From Chloroflexota bacterium (GTDB lineage: Bacteria > Chloroflexota > UBA11872), in contig JAPOWQ010000012.1 in assembly GCA_026707585.1 (NCBI GenBank), positions 1 to 39,860 of the forward strand: a stretch of DNA of 39,860 nucleotides. Reading direction: 5' to 3'. A program made the position numbers and the translations under genes. The notes under the pieces were generated by a model. The model had not been told where the DNA came from, ran no database searches, and saw only the letters and a list, made by a program, of their open reading frames with translations. This document shows positions 16,638 to 24,487 of the stretch, piece after piece (the stretch's first letter is position 1; each line of letters starts with the position of its first letter).

Positions 16638-19600
16638 CTATCGCCCATAGATTTCCTCGTCAAGTTCGCGCTGGCTAGCCTCATCGATTGCCGTCCGGAT
16701 CCACTCGCACCCAGATTGTCCTACCGCAGCTACACTGGGATCAGGCGACATCGATAGCCTCTTAAAGTACTCTAGCCAAGTCTGCCAGTGAGCGGACTCG
16801 GGACCGTGCCATACCGAGACGATCATTGTAGGACTAACAATGGCCTGTGCGATTCGGATAGGGGACCATCCGGCTTTCGAAGCTACTTTGATCTTGTTCT
16901 CCGACACTCCCACAAATCCAGCCTCATGGTAATCTGACAGACAATCCATGGCAAGAAGGATCTCCAAGACTTCAGTATGATCACCAACCAACTTCGCAAC
17001 TATAGGTGCAAAATAGAAGCTGTCCCTCCCTGCCATGGCCGACAGAATGCTCTTTCTCTGACTGACGGACAGCCCGCCAAAGGCATCGTCTAGGTCTCGG
17101 ATGAACCGGTGTGTATCGCTCGATATGTCATCTTCAATACGAGAAATTAGCCATTCACAGCATAAGTCTGCGTCACTTGCCAAGATGACTGAGAGCATAT
17201 ATGCCTCGCCCGGTGAACGAACTATAGCTGCTCTCCAGTCATCAAACAGAACATCAGGGACATGACGATTATCTCCACTCAGCCATAGACAGACTGCTGT
17301 GATTTCGGCGACCTTGGTGGATGGGTGACGGAGCAGAAGTCGTAGTGTGTTCGCGGGACTCCGACCACGGCGGACAACGCCTTCCAGTAGGTTTCCCATG
17401 TTCCCTAGTCTCGGGAGGACTTCAAGCGCAGATTCAAGCTCCTCGTTTAGCGGCTCATTTACAGTAAGAACAACGACCACAGCTGCGGCCTGAGCCGAGT
17501 CTGAATCGAGCGCGCGCAACACCAATGGAGGACCTTGCTCGGGGCTTTTCTCTCTCGCTTTACGGAGCAGTGGCTCGACAACGATGGAGTCTAGGTTCTC
17601 GGTAACTGCCCATTCGGCCCATGCAAACGGTTGGTCAGTCGTTCGGGCAATCTCGTCAATGAAATCGCCTGTCATATCGGGCCACCCTCCGCCGGCCTCC
17701 GTAGCAGTCTTGATTGAGTCGCGAACCATGCCTAGTACGCTGTCTGGTCCGAGCGGTTCGAGGTCGACTGCCAACACTCGCGCGTTGTTACGCCATGCGC
17801 GCTCCTGATTATCGAGATTGTCGACGTGCCTATCAAGGTCACCCACTCCGGCCAAGAAGTGCTCTTCTGGGAATAGGACTGCGAAGACCTCTGGAACCTT
17901 GATGGAAGCATCGAAACCGGCTCGTCGCAAGAACTCTCGGATCTCTGCAAGTATGCCCGGGTGATGCGAGAATCTTCCTGCAAGATCGGTCGCCATACAC
18001 TTCGTATGCGAGCCCATCACATCCCTAACTTCCGCTGGAGGTGCACGCTCCAGTCCACCAGCGTAGGCCCAGTCATGCAGCATTCTGAAGAGCACCGAGT
18101 AGTCATCTGGACCCGAAACTGGTATAGACTCCAGGATAGTTGGCCAAATCTCGATCAGCCCGTCCAGACAGGCTCCCGAGACCAGTCCGGACTTGAGAGT
18201 TATCGTGTCTCCCGATCCAGCATCCACACTGGTTGATTCGAATTTCGGGCTCATGGCCAAGCACAGGGCCTGAATGACGACCTGTGGATTACCGTCGGCA
18301 TGGCCGTATAGAACCGTTTCATTCGCCAGCAGCCTGCGTCGGTCGAACTGCTGATCATCCGTGGATGGGGCCGATTCGATCCAATCCTCAAGAATCCGTA
18401 GCGGATGATCGGGATGAGAGTGCAAGGGCCGTCGATCTCCAACGGCCCGCACAAGCAACATTGGAATCGTCTCCGCCGGACTAGTCAAGAGCGAATACGG
18501 CGCTATCTCCGTTAGCCATTCCGGTCGAACCTCGAGTGCAAAACTAGCCTCCCGCCGACCAAGCAGGACGTATCCTTTGAAATCATCAACTTCACCAAAT
18601 CTGATCAGGAACTCCTCAATGGTCCTCGCAGGAACTCGTGCACCCATGCGTGCCGCACCGACTAAGGAACCCACTACGCCCTCTCCATCCAGGCTCCGAA
18701 TTGCAAGATCTAGAGGAATATTCACAGAAGCCTTGGGCGAATGGAATGCATCGCCGACAGTTGCAAATCGTAGTTCTCGTGGCCATATCGTAGCTTTACC
18801 AGTGAGAGATTCAATTCGAAACACACCGGTATGTCCCAGGCGAGCCATTGACGTATGCGATTCGACGACGTTCAATCCGAGGATCGTCTGCACATCTACT
18901 AAAGATGCACCTCTATCTCCCGACAGAGCCATCACGGCGAGGACGTACATGAGATTAGGATCACCAACACGGTTCACCATTGTTCTGAAGTCGCGAAGAA
19001 GAGATTCTCCTGTCAGAAGTGTTCTAGCTCCGTCTCTTCGGACATAGTCACAGAGTGTTGCCGTAAGCCCAGGCCGTCCGCCTGATTGCTTCACTATCGC
19101 TCTTTGAAGCTCTACCGGCCCAGTGATATCCATCGCTTGGACAACTTCGAGTATCTCGTCCTGGGTCAGCAATCGGAGCTCTAGGATTGAGCCTTGAGGA
19201 ACGCCGAGGGCGCCTGCTACTTCATCTTTGTCGCCGGGCCAAGTCGTAGCGGCAATCCGAAAGTCAGCGTCTATCTCTAATCTCAAATGGCGGAGGCTGC
19301 GGAGACTTTCCAAGGCAGCATGCGCGTCATCGACAACAATGACTTTAGGCTCTAAGTCGCGCACCGCGGTTGCAACTCGCCTGCTGTCTGCGTCAACCAA
19401 GAACAGCCAGTCCTTGTCGACGAACTGCCGTAGCAGGTGCGTCTTTCCCGAGGCTGGATGACCCGAGATCACGATGTCGTCGGAACTATCCTCCAGCCAA
19501 TTCCTGTCCGATTCACGTCCGGTTAGCGGGAGGTTGCTCGTAGGCCGTGACGATAACGGCACTGCCGAAAGCGCAGGCAACTCCCCGCTGAGTCCCAAAA

Positions 19601-20114
19601 GTTCGCACGTCCAGCGTGATGAACGATAGAGCTCGTCCGCGAACCACTGGCGGCCGTGGACGTTAATTAGCCGAAAACCTTCGTTGGCTGCGGCGCCGCT
19701 GAGGCTGTCCTTAAGAGGCCCAGTTTCGTTTTGGGTTGTCGCGACTATGACACGTCGTGCGGAAATACTCCCACTCTGAGATTTGTGACTGCGAAGATTC
19801 GATATAAGGTTTCTTCTGACACTTCGCGCTGTCGTCGTGACAAGCATTGTTGGTCCTTCGGAGCCCGATGCATCCAGGCCGTCCATTCCCAGGTCGCCGC
19901 CGCCCTCGACGGGCGTGAGTCGAGGGTATCGCTTGCGCAAAAGATCCTGAGCGCATAGCTCGAACGTGTCTGGCTCTGGACCTTCCGCCAGCCTGTCCAA
20001 TATTGCTCTGTAATGCCGATCGCGAATCACGTGACCGATGACTGAATCAACTTGGACAATCTTACCGATGCGATGCGCCCGACGGGATGCATCCCTAGCA
20101 GCGACTTCCGACAT
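16638..20114 (-). CDS. Large P-loop (STAND-like) ATPase with N-terminal restriction-endonuclease-like domain
   Basis: 1158 residues. Residues about 46-175 look like an Mrr/restriction-endonuclease-type domain: FELCAQDLLRKRYPRLTPVE, GGGDLGMDG (candidate catalytic Asp), the strand MLVTTTA where canonical enzymes carry (D/E)xK, then RRVIVATTQ and VHGRQWFADELY. The missing Lys makes cleavage uncertain. The P-loop module follows: Walker A ISGHPASGKTHLL (216-228), Walker B VIVVDDAH (258-265) and RIAATTWPG as a sensor-like strand, with SGGRPGLTATL matching the winged-helix entry of STAND proteins. Residues 450-1158 are helical-repeat-like and probably sense a ligand. This plan fits an Avs-like antiphage protein. 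The ATG at 20114 has no good ribosome binding site, so the start is uncertain. GC is lower than in flanking DNA. Confidence 0.88.
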   Translation of the reverse strand: MSEVAARDASRRAHRIGKIVQVDSVIGHVIRDRHYRAILDRLAEGPEPDTFELCAQDLLRKRYPRLTPVEGGGDLGMDGLDASGSEGPTMLVTTTARSVRRNLISNLRSHKSQSGSISARRVIVATTQNETGPLKDSLSGAAANEGFRLINVHGRQWFADELYRSSRWTCELLGLSGELPALSAVPLSSRPTSNLPLTGRESDRNWLEDSSDDIVISGHPASGKTHLLRQFVDKDWLFLVDADSRRVATAVRDLEPKVIVVDDAHAALESLRSLRHLRLEIDADFRIAATTWPGDKDEVAGALGVPQGSILELRLLTQDEILEVVQAMDITGPVELQRAIVKQSGGRPGLTATLCDYVRRDGARTLLTGESLLRDFRTMVNRVGDPNLMYVLAVMALSGDRGASLVDVQTILGLNVVESHTSMARLGHTGVFRIESLTGKATIWPRELRFATVGDAFHSPKASVNIPLDLAIRSLDGEGVVGSLVGAARMGARVPARTIEEFLIRFGEVDDFKGYVLLGRREASFALEVRPEWLTEIAPYSLLTSPAETIPMLLVRAVGDRRPLHSHPDHPLRILEDWIESAPSTDDQQFDRRRLLANETVLYGHADGNPQVVIQALCLAMSPKFESTSVDAGSGDTITLKSGLVSGACLDGLIEIWPTILESIPVSGPDDYSVLFRMLHDWAYAGGLERAPPAEVRDVMGSHTKCMATDLAGRFSHHPGILAEIREFLRRAGFDASIKVPEVFAVLFPEEHFLAGVGDLDRHVDNLDNQERAWRNNARVLAVDLEPLGPDSVLGMVRDSIKTATEAGGGWPDMTGDFIDEIARTTDQPFAWAEWAVTENLDSIVVEPLLRKAREKSPEQGPPLVLRALDSDSAQAAAVVVVLTVNEPLNEELESALEVLPRLGNMGNLLEGVVRRGRSPANTLRLLLRHPSTKVAEITAVCLWLSGDNRHVPDVLFDDWRAAIVRSPGEAYMLSVILASDADLCCEWLISRIEDDISSDTHRFIRDLDDAFGGLSVSQRKSILSAMAGRDSFYFAPIVAKLVGDHTEVLEILLAMDCLSDYHEAGFVGVSENKIKVASKAGWSPIRIAQAIVSPTMIVSVWHGPESAHWQTWLEYFKRLSMSPDPSVAAVGQSGCEWIRTAIDEASQRELDEEIYGR

Positions 20115-20529
20115 TCAATAGCCACTCGCCATTCTTGCGGCGGAAGCCGGCCGACGTGGTGGCATTGCGAGGGCGGGCGGGACGGCGCAGAGCTTGCTGG
20201 GACTGAGCAACTGTGTAGGGGTGCGGCGGGTTAGGGTGAGGAGACTTTCTGACGAGGCTACACGCCATTACTCCGCTCCACTTCCCGGCCGGCTCTGAAA
20301 GAGGCTCATTCCTCCAAAGTCCCACAACTTCGCCGACATTGCCCACCGTGGGCCCTTGTCACATGACTCACTTCCGCCGGCATGCGAAGGCAACCCCCAA
20401 AGCCCACCGCCTGACTCGGCGTCGCGCCGTCTGGACTCGATGCCAGCAGAGTCGAACGCCGATCGTGGAATCCGGCTGACGGCAACTCCTGTCTCACACG
20501 CAGCTCCGGGACCGTCCCCCGCGGCACTC
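20115..20529. other. No supportable gene; upstream of the minus-strand ATPase
   Basis: About 400 bases holding the unlocated promoter of the minus-strand ATPase gene and mixed GC-rich sequence. Plus- and minus-strand open frames here (including a 178-codon minus-strand frame reaching 20804) are Gly/Ala/Val- or Pro/Ser-rich and are shadows of the glycosidase-like fragment that begins near 20530. Confidence 0.4.
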
Positions 20530-20786
20530 GGCTGGAACTCCAACCCGCCACCAGGACCGACCCCTTCATCCGCGGCGACCATCCCTGGGAAAACTGGATC
20601 GTCGACAGCGTCTACACCCTCATCCACGACCAGGGCCGCTACCGCCTCTGGTACGAAGCCGCCCCCGAAGACCTCTACGACCCCCAGCGCCGCCAACACC
20701 TCCCCGCCCGCGAGATCTGGGGCGTCGTTCTCTGCTACGCCGAATCCGACGACGGCCTCACCTGGCGCAAACCCGAGCTCGGCCTC

Positions 20787-20838
20787 TGTCCAGACCGGAC
20801 ACATGGTTTACAGACGTTCGGGGACATGGTTTACACAT
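20787..20838 (+). repeat. IS481 terminal inverted repeat, left
   Basis: 52 bp beginning TGTCCAGACCGGACACATGG. It pairs with 21999-22050 on the other strand and shares the outer CAGACCGG and the inner ACATGGTTTACACAT. ACATGGTTTACA also occurs twice within this end, giving internal direct repeats that may be transposase binding sites. Confidence 0.9.
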
Positions 20839-21987
20839 TTAGACGGGCTTTCGGAGACCAATGGTGGTCAGGTGGTCGGTCATAAAGTGCATGGTCCAGC
20901 AGCCGTCGGTGGGCGTGGGACGGAAGGCGACCAGCTCGCCGCGCAGGCCCTTGGGGACCCGCAGCCGCCGGCCCCGGAACGACACCCGGCCGCCCAGCCC
21001 CACCCGCCGGCACTCGTCGTCGGGGCCGTAGGGCAGCGCCGGCAGCTCGGCCGGATAGGGCCGCGGGCTGAGGCGATAGCGGCTGGCGGGGACGGCCAGG
21101 GCCAGCGCCTCATGGGGCCGCACCTGGTTGTACTCGTGGCGCCAGGCGTCGAAGCTGGCTTGCCAGGCGGCCAGATCGGGGCGCGGCGGCTGCCGGCCGA
21201 AGTCGCGCTCGAGGGTGCCGTGGAAGCGCTCGTCCTTGCCCAGGGTCTGGGGGTGGTACGGGCGGCTGTGGCTGACGGCGATCCCCAGGCGCCGCAGCCA
21301 GACCGTCAAGGGCGTGTAGGGATGGGCGGGGTGATTGCCCCAGGGACTGCCGTTGTCGACCAGCACGCGGTCCGGCAAGCCATAGCGCTGGAAGGCCGTG
21401 ACCAGGTGGCCGCGCACGGTGGCGGTGCGCTGGTTGGGGCAGGCGATCAGGCCGAGGGCGTAGCGCGAGTGGTCGTCCAGGATGGTCAGCGGATGGCAGC
21501 GCCCCGGCCCACAGGGCCAGCCGCCCTTGAAGTCCATCTGCCAGAGGGCGTTGGGATAGGGGTGCTCGAAGCGCTGCCAGGCGCGCGGCTGGCCGGCGCC
21601 CCGCGCGGGGTCCAGCCGGTCGTGCCGCCGCAGGATGGCGGTGATGGTGGAGGCCGCCGGCAGGGGCTGGATCCCCTGGCGAGCCAGCAGCACGCGCAGC
21701 TTGCGCGGCCCCCAGGTGGGGTGCTGGGTGCGCAGCGCCAGCACCGCGTGCTCGATGGCCGGGGCCGTCTGCGCCGGACTGTGCCGCGGGCGGCGCGAGC
21801 GGTCCTGCAACCCGGCGGGTCCCTCCGCCGCGTAGCGCCGCAGCCACTTGTAGCCCGTCGGCGCCGAGATCTCGAAGCGCTGGCACAGCGCCCGCCGATT
21901 GGCCCCCGGCTAGCTGGCCAACGCCACAAACTCCGCCCGCAAGTCGCTCACCTGTCGCTCCGCAAACGGCACATCCCGGTCCTCCAT
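20839..21987 (-). pseudogene. IS481-family transposase with an in-frame TAG
   Basis: The full frame runs from ATG at 21987 to a stop at 20839, 383 codons including the stop, and starts MEDRDVPFAERQVSDLRAEF. Codon 26 is TAG (21912-21910), one base from CAG, which fits the context LAS-Q-PGANRRALCQRF. After the stop the N-terminal helix-turn-helix and the DDE integrase core are intact: MDFKGGW (first Asp), LVDNGSPWG (second Asp) and GKDERFHGTLE (Glu), then the C-terminal VSFRGRRLRVPKG barrel-like block. A 323-codon frame starting internally at 21810 lacks the DNA-binding N-terminus. The enzyme would cut and paste this element, but with the stop it is probably dead unless translated by readthrough. 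Confidence 0.85.
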
Positions 21988-21998
21988 CTCATGCCCAG

Positions 21999-22050
21999 AT
22001 GTGTAAACCATGTCTCCGACCACGTGTAAATGATGTCCCCGGTCTGCACA
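21999..22050 (-). repeat. IS481 terminal inverted repeat, right
   Basis: Read on the minus strand this end begins TGTGCAGACCGGGGACATCA and ends GGAGACATGGTTTACACAT, matching the left repeat with scattered mismatches. The transposase ATG lies 11 bases inside it, so the promoter must lie within or next to this end. Confidence 0.88.
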
Positions 22051-22185
22051 GCCTCCAGGAGTGGAACGGCTCGCGCGCCAACAACATCGTCATCGGCCGC
22101 CAGCTCACCGGACCCCGCGGCCTCATGGGCGCCGCTGTAATCATCGACGACGCCGCCACCCGCCCCAGCGCCCCCGAACCCGACC

Positions 22186-22486
22186 GCGTCTGCCCATACG
22201 CCACCGCCAGCGGCGCCAGCAACCGCTCGAAATCCACCAGGTTCGCCTCAATCCAATCCGCCCGACCCAGCACCTTCACCTCGTCCGACCCCACCTCCAT
22301 CGCCTCACCCGTGTACGCCGAGACCGCCGCAAAACTCTTTCTGACGATCGAGTCGTAATGCCGGATCAGCACCTCACTCGCCCGCCACCCCTCCGGCTCC
22401 CCCGCCAACCTTCGCGGCCGTCCGCCCCGCCAACTCCCAATCAACAAGCCCTTCAGAAACCCCTCGCCAAACGGATTTGCGTCATC
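22186..22486 (-). pseudogene. N-terminal fragment of a DUF2342-like zinc-dependent metalloprotease
   Basis: On the minus strand, after a TAA at 22489-22487, an open frame reads DDANPFGEGFLKGLLIGSWR ... SIVRKSFAAVSAYTGEA ... VKVLGRADWIEANLVDFERL and then loses similarity near 22190. The block 'xYTGEA ... VxVxxRADWIEANLxxFxxLLxPL' is the N-terminal signature of DUF2342-type (coenzyme F420-associated) putative zinc metalloproteases. The catalytic HExxH part is absent, so only about 100 codons remain. It abuts the glycosidase fragment on the opposite strand, which points to an illegitimate joining of two unrelated genes. Confidence 0.6.
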
Positions 22487-22497
22487 TTAAGAGGTCA

Positions 22498-22518
22498 TCC
22501 CGGCGTGCTCAGCCGGGA
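22498..22518. repeat. REP-like palindrome in a mixed intergenic region
   Basis: TCCCGGC (22498-22504) and GCCGGGA (22512-22518) form a perfect 7-bp stem with a 7-base loop, embedded in GTCATCCCGGC ... GGGACCCAGTC, a sequence style common to dispersed intergenic repeats. About 90 bases further, GACCCACCCGTCTTCCGC near 22588-22606 recurs almost unchanged near 24335-24355 (GACCCGCCCGTCTTCCGC), and CCCGTCTTCCGCTC occurs again near 30328. The rest of the gap 22487-22763 shows nothing else. Confidence 0.5.
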
Positions 22519-22763
22519 CCCAGTCTTCCTCCGCTCCCCTGCGTCATCCCACCGTCCCCGTCCCCTCTTGCGTAGGGGCGGCGTCTCTGACCCACCCGTC
22601 TTCCGCTCTATCCACACCACAAGTCTCTACCCGTTCGTGGCCAGCCGATCTCGACTTCGCGGAAGACCGCCTCTAATCACGCCCCCAGCACCTCGCGACA
22701 CCAAGTGATCCCAGTCTCCGTACGCAAGGGAGCGATCTCCGCTCGTCGTCGAAAGTTCAGTAA

Positions 22764-23567
22764 ATGGTAAACTCGACACACCTTTACCTAGGGAAGCTAC
22801 TGCCAGTGCGAGTCTTACGCTTGCTTACGCTTGCTGCGATCGTTATAACGATAGGTATAACTACAGTATCGGCCCAATGGCCGACTACGTGCATTGACTT
22901 GAACGACGCATTTGAACGTCTCGCTGGAAGAGATGAGAATGTAGCAATTTATCAGAAGGTTCACCAAGGTCAGGCAGAAGAGCGATGCAAAGATGATCAT
23001 CGTGAAGCGGTAAAACGAGCTTTCGCCTGGGCCTTCGACGGCGAACCTTCACCACAATACCTGAAGTCACCCGAAGCGCATTCGGCCTTCGACCTTGTTC
23101 GACGCACCGCAATTGCCCGCGGTGCCGACGAGGACCTAGCGCAGGTAGTCGCAATGACTGTAATTGCCGAGGATACTTGGCCTGCCTATCTGCGAGGGAA
23201 TCTCTCCAACATTCATTTCGGCGACTATCGTTGCTCTTCGAAGGGTGACGACTGTCCCCTCGCACCACTGCCAAGATTCCAAACGCTCAATTGGCGCTGG
23301 AGCGGCGTCGAAGAACAAGGCAAGTGTTGGGGATTCTCTACAAGCCTTACTATAAGAAACAATACTTCTGAACGAATGCACTTTTCCTGGATAGCCATTA
23401 TACCATTAGATAAGTATGGCAATGAGCTTTTCAGAATTCCGATTTATCGAGTGAATGTCGGCGCTTACTCCGAGCGACCTATAGAAGAGTCCTGGCAGTT
23501 CTGCAACGATGCTGGCGAGCGTCCTGATACGCTGGGGATTGACTTCGAGGAGTCTCGCAATGACTAA
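22764..23567 (+). CDS. Secreted protein of unknown function, first gene of a coupled pair
   Basis: 267 residues. It starts with a basic segment and a hydrophobic core (VRVLRLLTLAAIVITIGITT) ending VSAQW, a good Sec signal peptide with likely cleavage after the Ala of VSA, so the protein is exported. The mature part has a helical half (about 45-150) and a strand-rich half (about 165-255) with paired cysteines (for example CSSKGDDC, GKCWGF, WQFCND) that could form disulfides outside the cytoplasm. No family is recognised. It overlaps the next gene by eight bases, so the two are translationally linked. GC is much lower than in flanking DNA, which indicates transfer. Confidence 0.8.
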   Translation: MVNSTHLYLGKLLPVRVLRLLTLAAIVITIGITTVSAQWPTTCIDLNDAFERLAGRDENVAIYQKVHQGQAEERCKDDHREAVKRAFAWAFDGEPSPQYLKSPEAHSAFDLVRRTAIARGADEDLAQVVAMTVIAEDTWPAYLRGNLSNIHFGDYRCSSKGDDCPLAPLPRFQTLNWRWSGVEEQGKCWGFSTSLTIRNNTSERMHFSWIAIIPLDKYGNELFRIPIYRVNVGAYSERPIEESWQFCNDAGERPDTLGIDFEESRND

Positions 23568-24276
23568 GAGAGTTCGTAGGAACATCGTTCTGATTGGAGT
23601 TCTCTTTGGCATCATTAGCAGTGCACTCATTATCAGGCATTACCTCACGAATAGCACTTCCGATGATGCGGGAGACATACAGAATATCAACGTAGAACAA
23701 GGCGCAACACTGCAATCTGCTAACATTGCGCCTCAACAGAGAATCATGGGCAATCAACAAAACATAGCAGGCGACGTAAATGTAGGCAATATTACCGTTG
23801 TCGATAGCTCCTTGTTGCGACCGACTCAGGTTACGACACCTATACCAACAACTCCAGTTCCAGAAGCCGCTTCGCCAATCCCTACACCGACTGAGAGCCC
23901 AACTCAAAAAGATGCGCTGGGCATAGCAGGCCTTCGTCAATCGTCTACACTGCTTGTTGACCTCGATAACACTAGGCACAATGATCACAAGACGAAGACT
24001 GACATAATGATCAGCGGTATTCAGCAGACTCTGCCGCATGTGGCACTACAGGCTGCCACGTCCATTCGTAATTCGGAAATCAGAGATCGTAGGTTAGAGA
24101 CCGTGGCCTTCTGTATGCAGGCCGACGAGATTGATTGGGCTAGGAAAGAGGCGGTAAGTCAGATCAAGAGCGGAGAGTTCCGAGTCTCAGTAGTAGAGAG
24201 GTTGGCTGAGGCAAGAAAGAACAACGAATCCGAAGTCATATGCCAGGAACTACAGGATGAAATCGGAAATGAATGA
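23560..24276 (+). CDS. Membrane-anchored protein with Pro/Thr linker and helical C-terminus
   Basis: 238 residues from the ATG at 23560. GAGGAG seven bases upstream decides this start, although the frame is open from 23509. A basic N-terminus (MTKRVRRN) is followed by one membrane helix (IVLIGVLFGIISSALII), so the rest is probably outside the membrane. Residues about 48-90 contain GNQQNIAGDVNVGNITVV, reminiscent of strand-forming 'QNIxGDVNxGxI' segments seen beside domains of bacterial conflict proteins. A low-complexity Pro/Thr linker (TPIPTTPVPEAASPIPTPTE) leads to a charged helical domain (about 115-238). No family is recognised. It is coupled to the upstream secreted protein, so the two may form an envelope complex. 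Confidence 0.78.
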   Translation: MTKRVRRNIVLIGVLFGIISSALIIRHYLTNSTSDDAGDIQNINVEQGATLQSANIAPQQRIMGNQQNIAGDVNVGNITVVDSSLLRPTQVTTPIPTTPVPEAASPIPTPTESPTQKDALGIAGLRQSSTLLVDLDNTRHNDHKTKTDIMISGIQQTLPHVALQAATSIRNSEIRDRRLETVAFCMQADEIDWARKEAVSQIKSGEFRVSVVERLAEARKNNESEVICQELQDEIGNE

Positions 24277-24487
24277 TAGCAATAGAGAGATGATTCGTAG
24301 GAACAATTACGGCAATTCGTCGAGGCAGTGTTTGAGACCCGCCCGTCTTCCGCGCAACAGACCTCGAAGAACATACTTGTTCGTGATGAGTCAGGCCGGG
24401 GTCTTTCGGGGGCCCGTGTCGAACCACATGCCCGGGCAATCAAGCCTCCCCAAGTAAGCTGTCTCGTCCACCTCCGCCTCGCCGCGA

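Larger units (their letters stand above)
20787..22050 (-). mobile_element. IS481-family insertion sequence, 1264 bp
   Basis: The element has imperfect 52-bp terminal inverted repeats that begin TGT and contain the ACATGGTTTACA core typical of IS481 elements. It is flanked by a 5-bp direct repeat GCCTC (20782-20786 and 22051-22055), and removing it restores a continuous reading frame in the host fragment. One transposase gene fills the element on the minus strand. The match of ends, duplication and frame makes the boundaries exact. The transposase carries a premature stop, so this copy is probably not autonomous. Confidence 0.93.
20530..22175 (+). pseudogene. Glycosidase-like (five-bladed propeller type) gene fragment split by an IS element
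   Basis: From about 20532 one frame reads DPFIRGDHPWENWIVDSVYT, GRYRLWYEAAPEDLYDP and LCYAESDDGLTWRKPELGL. The last block is the recurring 'ESDDGxxWxKPxLGL' strand of GH32/GH43-like propeller proteins. At 20786 the frame is cut by an IS481-family element. Deleting 20787-22050 plus one copy of GCCTC restores ELGL-QEWNGSRANNIVIGRQLTGPRG in frame. Similarity ends near 22175, where a fragment of another gene on the opposite strand begins. The N-terminus before 20530 is also missing or scrambled, so this was a truncated fragment independent of the insertion. An active version would act on carbohydrate, but the substrate cannot be told. Confidence 0.7.

Noticed and set aside
12662-21912. Stop-codon reassignment or recoding to explain in-frame TAG/TGA in the NYN, transposase and Yip1-like genes
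   Set aside because: Both TAG and TGA appear as interruptions, the affected genes also carry frameshifts or truncations, and the large intact genes end at ordinary stops with no internal TAG or TGA. Plain decay is simpler.
20356-22029. 557-codon plus-strand open frame
   Set aside because: It runs through the IS element antisense to its transposase, and its left part is Pro/Ser/Thr-rich text antiparallel in sense to a clear glycosidase-like frame. It is a GC-rich shadow, not a gene.
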